A DNA stretch of 64,000 bases, from assembly GCA_030685235.1 (NCBI GenBank), contig MU839102.1, positions 124,001 through 188,000 on the forward strand. Direction: 5' to 3'. The notes under the pieces were generated by a model, which did not search any database, was not told where the DNA came from, and saw only the letters and a list, made by a program, of their open reading frames with translations. The translations under genes and the position numbers were made by a program. Within the stretch, counting starts at the first letter, position 1. Each line of letters opens with the position of its first letter. This document shows positions 56,716-64,000 of this stretch, in pieces. The DNA comes from Copromyces sp. CBS 386.78. Taxonomy: Eukaryota; Ascomycota; Sordariomycetes; Sordariales; Sordariaceae.

Positions 56716-57435
56716 GTGCCTAACGAGGTGGTTATGCTTTTGACACTAGTAGGTATTTGATGTTACCCTAGAAGGTGAGGTGGAAGGTGCATCTAACTAG
56801 ACCCCAACTTTCCATTTCAGTAATGACCTGGGCAGGCGGGGCATTCCTCTTCCCTCCGTCAAGCCACCAATGAAGCATTTTCCTGATCTTTGCTCCCCAA
56901 CGCCTCAGACCCCGCGCCGCCCAGGATCTTTTTTCGGCCAACGAGTTAAGAAAGCAACCCTCATCCCCACGGCTATCATCTTCACGTGTGCTTTTGTTGC
57001 TGTGGCTGATATTCCGGGGTCGCTCACTGGTGTAATTGGGGGCTGTGCAGAAAGCCTGCCCGACGAGTGAGCATAAGGCAGAAACTGGAAATTCCCCCTC
57101 TTCACCGATTACACTTTTCACACTACATCATCTGGACAGTAATGCGACCCTGAAGCCCATCGAATTCGCGTTCCATCAACTTTGAGGCCGTATGGCAAGC
57201 GGGCGTATTTGATGATCTGGTGATCAGGGGCAGTTTCCCAACTCTCAGCTGGTATCTGCTATTGGCGTTACTACCGGTTCGTCATACCACTTTTGAGTCG
57301 GCATCTCGCATTCTTTGAGGGAAGAGGCATTTAAACCAACGGCTTGGTCGCTAGAGGTACCTCGTGGCATCCATTCAACAAATCTTTCTTTTGCAGTCCC
57401 TGCTACAATCCAACACTGGAAACTCGGCAGATCTT

Positions 57436-60024
57436 ATGCCTGTACTGGTGGGTAAGCTACGTGCCCACGATACCGCAGATTACCGCCCAAGTTCTGACTT
57501 TGATATTACCTATTTAGCTACAATCCCAGGTCAAACTTTACCTCTACACATGAGCTGCGGCCCGACCAACACACTTCACCCACCGAACCTCAACCAGTCC
57601 ATGATGAGTCCAGAAGACGAACAAAGAACCACCTCCGATATTAGCGCCCAGTTGGAGGAAAGAACTACCCCTCCTGACGAGGGCAGAAGCGACAGAGACA
57701 GCTTCGAGGCGGAATCAGATCAAGAAATTCCTCCGACGGCCAGGCGCACCTCTCGTCATGGGGATAGAAGTCCCACGAGGCCAGAGACTTGCGAAGCCAT
57801 TGCTCATAATGGTGAGCTGTCTTTAGTCTCAGATGAAGTCAATACCACAGGTTCAACAAAGGGAATTGATGCTAGACATCCTTTATCTTCTCCGAGTGAG
57901 AAATCTACAATGGAGGGTCGACTTTGTGACAACTGCAGGCAAATCGACTTCGACATCACGCCAGATCCCAATGACTACAACTACGGCGTCATGAAGCTGT
58001 CTGCCACGCCTGTTGACCCAAAGCCTGAGAATTGCTCACTCTGTTCGTTCTTTATTCGTCATGTTCTGTATCCCCGCGGCTACGGCCAATCCAAACGGAG
58101 ACTCCAGCTTTATGCGAAGCGTCTTTCCGCGTTGTATGGGTATGACAACTTTCCAGGACATCTCGACGGTCTGGCCATGTATTTCGCGTCTGAAAATTCT
58201 ATTGGCGCCGAAACGTCAATGCCAAAGCGACTTTCCGATTACTTTGTCCGCTTGAACACCGACCGGCTGTCAGCAAGTGAAACGCAGCCAGGTGTGATCG
58301 ACTATAAGGTCATTTGCGAATGGCTGAGTTTATGCTCATCAACGCATTGCGATTGCATGAACAAGCACCAGTCACTGGACTTTCACGACATACCCGGGTT
58401 TCGCCTCATCGACTGCTCAACGGGTACTATAATTCCGGCTGCTCAAGCCACTGAACGGGAATATGTCACACTCAGCTATGTCTGGGGTTCGTCTCCCAAT
58501 AAAAGCAGCCCGGCAGCTACCTCGTGGCTACCAGGCAGCCTGCCCCTTGTTGTCGAAGATGCGATGAAGGTCACAGTGGGCCTTGGCTACAGGTACATCT
58601 GGATCGATCGCTACTGCATAGCGCAAGACGATCCAACGATTCATGATCAAATTCGAAGCATGAACAACATATATTCTCGCTCAGCCCTGACGATAGTTGC
58701 CGCTGCTGGAAATGACGCCGAATATGGCCTTCCGGGTGTAAGCTCCCGTATACGCAGTAGGCAGTTTATTGCTACCTGTAATGAAGGTCATACCAAATTG
58801 ACGACTATCCGCTTTGCGCAAGATGAGATACTGGACTCAAAGTGGTCCTCACGTGGTTGGACCTTTCAGGAAGCTGTTATGGCCAAGCGATGTCTAGCAT
58901 TTACGAACTGCAAGGTATTCTTTCAATGTCAGAACACACACACGTCTGATGACTGGAAACTCCCCCCGAATACATTCGGTGTTCCTGACAAGGACTATGC
59001 AAGTGGATATCCCTTTCACTCCTTGAAAAGGAGCAAATCATACCAGGATGCTTGGGCTACCATTGGACAATACTTGTCACGAGATCTGACTTACGATTCG
59101 GACGCGCTGAATGCCATTTCGGGCGTGCTGAATAGTTTTCCTTCTGGGCAGGTTAGGTTTCTATGCGGATTACCCATTTCCAATACTTCACATTGCTCAT
59201 CTCCTTTGCCGCGTGCGGACCTTACCGATCTACTAGACCCATTGTTTGCTGGACTCACTCGGAACGACTTTTATCTACCTGGCGACGCTAATATGGCTGT
59301 GCTGGTCTCGGCACTTCTTTGGAGCAGTACTTGGTGCATACGCACTTCAAAGCCTCACACTGAATGTGTACGCAGGAAAGAGTTCCCCAGTTGGACTTGG
59401 GCTGGGTGGAAAACAACGGAAGAACGGTATATGTTATTTGACAAGTCCACGTTCAATGGCCCACGTCTGTCAGCTACCGAACAACTCGTTCGGAACACCA
59501 TAAACATCACGTTTGGAGACTCGGTGCTGAACTGGTCGGACGCCAGAGAGAAAATACTGGATCTGTCCGATCAAGGAATGATTCCGAGTATTATGACGAT
59601 CGTAGGCAAAGTCTTCGATGTTAAGATAAGAAGATGCGAAGACGTGCGCTTGGGGATTGCCGGTTTCCCATGGCTCATTATTTGGCCCCGATTCCTGGAA
59701 GCTGTTGTTGATCAACGACAATATAAGGACCCCTATGCTGTACATGGTGCCACATATCCTCCTCCACATATATTTGAAGAGGAACCAGGGCAGACTCAGG
59801 ATCTAATCGCTTTGCTCCTCACAGTAGGAAAATCTTCGGATGACTTCCGGTGTAAGTTCCTGTTGCTCCGGCCAGTAGAAGAAGGCGTCAATGGGCCCGT
59901 ATACGAGCGCGTCACCTCTTGCGAGGCGACCATCAACAAGGGGAAGTTTATGGAATGGAAGAAAGAACAACAGTTGGAAGCTCCCTTGATTCAACTTAGG
60001 ACTATGAAGGTGGCGATCCGTTAG
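57436..60024 (+). CDS. HET-domain (heterokaryon incompatibility) protein
   Basis: 862 residues from the first in-frame ATG (57436). A disordered Ser/Glu/Asp-rich leader precedes the Cys pair GRLCDNCRQIDFDI and ENCSLCSFFIRHVLY, common upstream of HET domains. The HET domain proper spans about residues 340-500: REYVTLSYVWGSSPN, LGYRYIWIDRYCIAQDD, IHDQIRSMNNIYSRSALTIV and SSRGWTFQEAVMAKRCLAF. A long C-terminal region with FPSWTWAGWK follows, typical of this class. HET proteins trigger cell death when incompatible hyphae fuse, though many paralogs have no known role. A possible 78-bp in-frame intron (57452-57529, GTAAGC..CCCAG) makes the start uncertain. The frame is open upstream to 57364 but without an ATG. 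Confidence 0.9.
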   Translation: MPVLVGKLRAHDTADYRPSSDFDITYLATIPGQTLPLHMSCGPTNTLHPPNLNQSMMSPEDEQRTTSDISAQLEERTTPPDEGRSDRDSFEAESDQEIPPTARRTSRHGDRSPTRPETCEAIAHNGELSLVSDEVNTTGSTKGIDARHPLSSPSEKSTMEGRLCDNCRQIDFDITPDPNDYNYGVMKLSATPVDPKPENCSLCSFFIRHVLYPRGYGQSKRRLQLYAKRLSALYGYDNFPGHLDGLAMYFASENSIGAETSMPKRLSDYFVRLNTDRLSASETQPGVIDYKVICEWLSLCSSTHCDCMNKHQSLDFHDIPGFRLIDCSTGTIIPAAQATEREYVTLSYVWGSSPNKSSPAATSWLPGSLPLVVEDAMKVTVGLGYRYIWIDRYCIAQDDPTIHDQIRSMNNIYSRSALTIVAAAGNDAEYGLPGVSSRIRSRQFIATCNEGHTKLTTIRFAQDEILDSKWSSRGWTFQEAVMAKRCLAFTNCKVFFQCQNTHTSDDWKLPPNTFGVPDKDYASGYPFHSLKRSKSYQDAWATIGQYLSRDLTYDSDALNAISGVLNSFPSGQVRFLCGLPISNTSHCSSPLPRADLTDLLDPLFAGLTRNDFYLPGDANMAVLVSALLWSSTWCIRTSKPHTECVRRKEFPSWTWAGWKTTEERYMLFDKSTFNGPRLSATEQLVRNTINITFGDSVLNWSDAREKILDLSDQGMIPSIMTIVGKVFDVKIRRCEDVRLGIAGFPWLIIWPRFLEAVVDQRQYKDPYAVHGATYPPPHIFEEEPGQTQDLIALLLTVGKSSDDFRCKFLLLRPVEEGVNGPVYERVTSCEATINKGKFMEWKKEQQLEAPLIQLRTMKVAIR

Positions 60025-60960
60025 GTGATAGTTGGAGCAACGGCGTATTCTCAAGTTCCGTTGTATTTCCATATTTCTTTCGACTTCGACATGTGTCTTG
60101 CAAGTACAAAAAATATTTACCTACCTAGGTAGAGGGACCAACCAACCTCGCTTTCAATGTTAGGAATATTAAGCACAACAGAGGGTACCTACAAAACACG
60201 AGGTTTATCGACAATGTTCCATTGCAGCAAAAGCAGCAGTGGTGCACACTCCGGTTTCTCGTATAATGCTATCGTCTGACTTAGCTAGAAACCAACATCA
60301 CAAGAGGTAAAGCAGCAATTTAGGAGGAGATTATTGCAAATGGTTACTTTTGGCCACTTTTTGCTGTCCATACTTTTTGATGAATGAGGTTGTTTGGCGG
60401 TTGGTGAAGGCTTGAAATGTAAGGAAACTGGAGCTTCAAAGACACTCTTGTGCGATACCCCCGCAGTATGGATTTTGATTGGATGAGCGAATAAAAAGTC
60501 GACGAAAGCAGTAATGCATGCGTCTAAAGGAGTACAATTTATGTAACGATGGAGTCAAAGCCAAAGGAAATGAAGCACCACCGGAATTGCATCAAATCCG
60601 ATACGCCAAAGGGCCATTCAACCTTTTTGTACTCCAGTACATACGTAGAACGGGATAGCAAACGGAAATACCAGACAGCTCGTTCATTAGTATTTGGTGA
60701 AGTATAAGAAATTCTAGATGAAACTGACGGCGAAGGGGAACAAACGCAAGACACGGACTGCCAATTGAACAGAAGGTTGAGATGAACATGTGCAGCATAC
60801 GATGGTTTTCCAAGGAGTCAAGCTCTGTTTGCAGAAGGGAGTGTTTTAATTGAGGTTGGACTGTGTCAGTCAAAATGAGAAAGGACAAAAAAAGGGAGAG
60901 ATGGGACTTACCAATTGTCCAATTCCATGCTCATACGCCTCAACTCGTTCCATGACGAAG
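60025..60960. other. intergenic with duplicated segments
   Basis: Contains copy 2 of the local duplication and, near 60700-60800, words shared with the region upstream of F-box-like copy C (CAGAAGGTTGAGATGAAC against CAGAAGGTTGAGGATGAAC at 62720). No intact gene. Confidence 0.55.
60378..60535. repeat. local duplication, copy 2
   Basis: Second copy of 56548-56715, about 430 bp before the HET fragment. Confidence 0.8.
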
Positions 60961-61130
60961 GACTCATACGAAGTACCATAAACATCGCGTTCGGAAATTC
61001 GGTGATGATGTGGGTAAACGTCAAACGAAGAAATGATGGGCAGTCTGGTGGATCAAGGCGTGATCCCGAGTATCATGACCATCATATGCGAACTGGAAGT
61101 CTTCGATATCAGCATCAATAACATGCATGT
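60961..61130 (+). pseudogene. fragment of a second HET-type gene
   Basis: Nucleotide similarity to 59490-59650 of the HET gene is easy to see: ACCATAAACATC, a TTTGGAGACTCGGTG-like stretch, GATCAAGG, ATTCCGAGTAT and AAAGTCTTCGAT have close partners in order. The frame is broken and only this part of the C-terminal region remains. With the duplicated upstream sequence, it looks like a tandem copy that was mostly deleted. Confidence 0.75.
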
Positions 61131-61582
61131 GTGCCGAGTGGCTGATCATTAGTACAGTTCAATACTCGTTTGTTTGTTAGCTCGAGACCTCTCACCAGCT
61201 TGCTTCCCAAGGCATTTTCATATCTCATCCATGGAGGTACATGTATATTTGGCTCTACAACTATACCCCCCCGACTTTCGAAATCCTCCAGGTATAAAAG
61301 GATATTTTTTACACTGCCTGTATCTTCATTGGATCAGAAGCAGTTATCCGCAGTCATCTCGTTCAAAGAACCTTGGTAGGTTCCTAGAGGTACATATTCC
61401 TCGACGAAGTCGGTGATTTTTTCCTTCCTCTATGCCCACTCCTCAAACAGTCGCCAGACGCCATGAGAGGCCGCACGTAAACGACATCCATATAATCCTG
61501 ACAACTGAATGCTGGTCCGTCACCAGGTAAACCTGAGAAAATAAGACAACCACGACGCTAAATCTTTGTAGAGAATCGAGGT
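61131..61582. other. short intergenic
   Basis: No gene supported. A short segment near 61399-61450 shares CCTCGACGA / TTCCTCTATG words with 62935-62965. Confidence 0.5.
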
Positions 61583-62487
61583 TCACTCGAACCAATGGAC
61601 ACCGATCTGTTGTTCGAACTTGTAAGTTGGCTGATGCTCTGACTACATGATATCAACCAGACACATTAGATTGTTAGTCGGTGTCTTTAAGGAAGCGTGG
61701 ACAAAATTGGGGGAAACCCCCTCAAGGGAGTACAACATACCTGCCTGAGGTCCTCCCGCACCGACTCCGAAAGGATACGTTTAAGCCTCTGGAACTCGGG
61801 CGTGCCCTCTGCAATTTTGGTATTGCGATCCGAATTGGGTCTGCGGAAACGGAGTTTGACACGAATCTTGTCCAGGTTGCGCAGCGCTGTGAGTCTCTTC
61901 ATTTGGCGGGGACCGAAGAGCTCGTTGATGATGGCCGCAACATTGTCTTGAACGTTTGTGTCTCTGTACAAACGCCAATCGGTGACTACCATTTCAAGCG
62001 TCTTAAGCTGCTTCAGCTGCAACAACCAGTCTAGGCTCTTGATCTGGTCATGAAACCCTCTATACACGTGGAGGATGACGTGCTGAGTATGGGACGTAAA
62101 GAGAGCAGAGGAATGTACGTAAGGCTGTCGGATGGACCAGCTCGCGCTCATACTTGTCCGGATATAAATCTGGCTTCGGTGGAAATACTCGGAGAGGACT
62201 TCGTATTTCATTTGTTGGCAGATGGAGACTAGCTTGTAGAGCCGCTTAGCCTGGAGCCTAAAAAAGACGACTACCTGGCAGAGAAAGTGACAGTGGGAAT
62301 TAACATCCTGGACATAATCGGTGTGTTCTCTGAAAGTAATCGTCCACACGTAGCGGTATATCGCGTGTCGGATCTCGAGCGGGGCAGCGAGGATGGGAGG
62401 TATTGCTTCGGAGGTCATGTTGAATGCTGTGGCTTTGAGAGGGTCAGCTGTATGGAACAAACGCTGGATGAACGCTGAACAAACCAT
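61583..62487 (-). CDS. F-box-like family protein, copy C
   Basis: Exons 62487-61741 and 61642-61583 on the minus strand give 268 residues. The family skeleton is clear: APLEIRHAIYRYVWTITF, LVSICQQMKYEVLSEYFHRS, SALFTSHTQHVILHVYRG, WLLQLKQLKTLEMVV, LTALRNLDKIRVKLRF, and the short last exon SEHQPTYKFEQQIGVHWFE, matching the last exons of copies A, B and D. The separate first exon of copies A and B was not identified; the model starts at ATG 62487, but the internal Met at 62418 (MTSEAIPPIL) is a credible alternative. Opposite in orientation to copies A and B, same as copy D. Function unknown. Confidence 0.75.
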
Positions 62488-63137
62488 TTACTGGGCCCTA
62501 GTGGCGGCTTTTCAACTGGCTCTTGGATCTAGTGAGAAGAAGGAATAGCCGACGGAAAAGCGAAGACGAGGGATGCGGGAATTGGAGAAGGAAAATGGGC
62601 TTGGTTATTTGGTGGTGATGGAGAAAAGAGATAGAAATTAGGGCAGCCCCTCGTATACCTAAATACTGAGCCGAGGTGCCGGTGAAGGGAACGAACCGAA
62701 GTGGGAGGCACTGACTGCCAGCAGAAGGTTGAGGATGAACAAGTGAAGGGCATGCGCCATGCGGCGTGGAGCGCTTCACCAACGCTCACCCACCATACAC
62801 GGGACGGAGTGCCTCGGTGACTTGCACAGGTTCAATAGAAGGAACGGATTGATTAGAGATTGATACCACTCGTATCTCACGTAGATGTAAATTGTTGTCC
62901 ATGTCTATCTCGTTTATCCTAGTAAACCTGAGCCTCGTCGAGAATATCTTTCCCTCTATGGCCCTCTCCTAATATCGTTCACCTCTACAGAAGACCCCGA
63001 AGTATGCCCTTGTATACCACATACACTGGTATGTGGTGTGATGTCGACTAAAAGTTCAACAACAGGAGACTAGCCCGTTGTAAAAGTTCCGAAAGCAAGA
63101 AAGAAAAAAGAACGAAGAAGCTGAGATGACCACAGCG
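62488..63137. other. intergenic between F-box-like copies C and D
   Basis: About 650 bp holding the promoter of copy C and the 3' end of copy D. Parts are similar to 60700-60800, indicating duplication. No gene supported. Confidence 0.55.
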
Positions 63138-64000
63138 TCAAATACATGTACTAAAGGACCGAGGCCACTCGGCGTCGACACCTCCAATGTGCTGCTCAAT
63201 CAAGTAGGTGCGCCTTGGCTCTTCCTGGATATCATCAATGTACCAGAAATTGTTAGCCCGTGTCATCACGTCCACGTTCTATCATTGATGATATGGGGAA
63301 GAGTGGTAAAAAAATACGCACCTGGTTCGGAGCCTTCAGTATCACATCCATGATTTCTTTCTTAGTTGTCGCAAACCATTTCGATCTCTCCACTTCGTCT
63401 TTCTCCGCGACGGTGAGATCACCATCAAACCAGTTTGACAACACCTTGAAGACGACCTTCTCCAAATTCCGTAGCTTCATGAGTTTGGAGAAACAGCTAG
63501 AACAAATGAAGAGATCGGTTGCGTTTAGATCTCTGTGGGACGCCTTCGCCTGGAGCTGCTCCATCATGGTAACCCATCTTTTGGAGATAACAAGCTCAAG
63601 GGTCTTGAGCCGCTCCAATTTCAACAGCCAGTTCAAAGCGCAACTGGCGCTTCGAGTTCCCTCGGAGTTCCCCAGGCAAAGACACGGCTCCCATTGAAGA
63701 CTGACATGTTGGGTGTAATGCGTCAAGAGGTGGGAGAATTGGATGCAATGTGGGGCATCGAATTCTGGACGAGGTCTGTTGTTGTGAATGGAGGTATGGT
63801 GAGCCAGCTGTCCACGGTGCCATCGAAAGTATACCTGGGTTCTGTGGAAGTATTCCGAAAGAACTTCGTCCCTCATCTGCCGACAGATCGAAACCAGCTT
63901 TTGAACTTGTCCAACCTGGAGCTTGACGTAGCTTTTGTTCAACCAGCTAGGAAAACGCTGCCCAACATACTTGTTGGTATCGACTTGAAGAGTCCAAGCG
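63138..64000 (-). CDS. F-box-like family protein, copy D (5' end beyond window)
   Basis: Partial gene on the minus strand. The last exon is 63224-63138 and the previous exon runs from beyond 64000 to 63322. The visible part reads AWTLQVDTNKYV, then LVSICRQMRDEVLSEYFHRT, FSHLLTHYTQHVSLQW, WLLKLERLKTLELVI, LMKLRNLEKVVFKVL, and ends with the last exon EEPRRTYLIEQHIGG and a stop after FSTCI. The intron (63321-63225) is GT..AG and phase 0, in the position shared by all copies. The start with the LPxEVR motif must lie to the right of the window. Confidence 0.8.

Larger units (their letters stand above)
55382..57363. other. intergenic, 2 kb
   Basis: Holds the A51 run and the left copy of a sequence duplicated at 60378-60535. 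No coding frame with a domain was found. The last 100-200 bases should hold the HET gene promoter. Confidence 0.5.

Overview
The window comes from a filamentous ascomycete and looks like Neurospora or a close Sordariaceae relative. Its genes carry short introns with GTAAGT-type donors. A dispersed 5S rRNA gene has a Neurospora-type body and an upstream TATA. A large AT-rich block (41.4-52.7 kb) shows the C-to-T signature of repeat-induced point mutation (RIP). Species is inferred; no database was searched.

The left 38 kb is ordinary gene territory. In order it holds a Vam7-type PX/SNARE protein (-), an EB1/Bim1 microtubule plus-end protein (-), a GT8 glycosyltransferase (+), a class I O-methyltransferase (+), an orphan low-complexity protein (+), a broken cytochrome P450 (-), a Cdc4/Fbw7-type F-box/WD40 protein (+), mitochondrial pyruvate dehydrogenase E1 alpha (+), DNA ligase I (+), a relic of a fungal membrane-protein gene (+), a LaeA/Llm-like methyltransferase (-) and a secreted protein (+). 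These are independent housekeeping or single genes separated by 0.4-6 kb, with no operon logic. Intron positions were worked out by eye from frame continuity and GT..AG signals.

The right 26 kb is accessory and repeat-rich. Four members of one F-box-like family (38.8, 54.3, 61.6 and 63.1 kb) share a short 3' terminal exon. They surround an 11.28 kb Ty3/Gypsy retrotransposon in minus orientation, with 347-bp LTRs, a perfect 5-bp target duplication and a polypurine tract. The flanks carry a PIF/Harbinger-like MITE, a second inverted-repeat element, a near-perfect 70-bp hairpin and a minisatellite that the retrotransposon split. A HET-domain (heterokaryon incompatibility type) gene at 57.4-60.0 kb is followed by a truncated second copy, and its upstream sequence is duplicated too. 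The region therefore looks like a fast-evolving block of self/non-self and F-box-like genes built by local duplication and transposon nesting.

Most notable observations: the nested transposon complex; about 3.1 kb of unexplained sequence between integrase and the LTR of the retrotransposon; two in-frame alternative splice donors in DNA ligase I that each rebuild a PCNA-binding motif; an ATG-less, presequence-like open frame upstream of the ligase ATG; and the F-box-like family.
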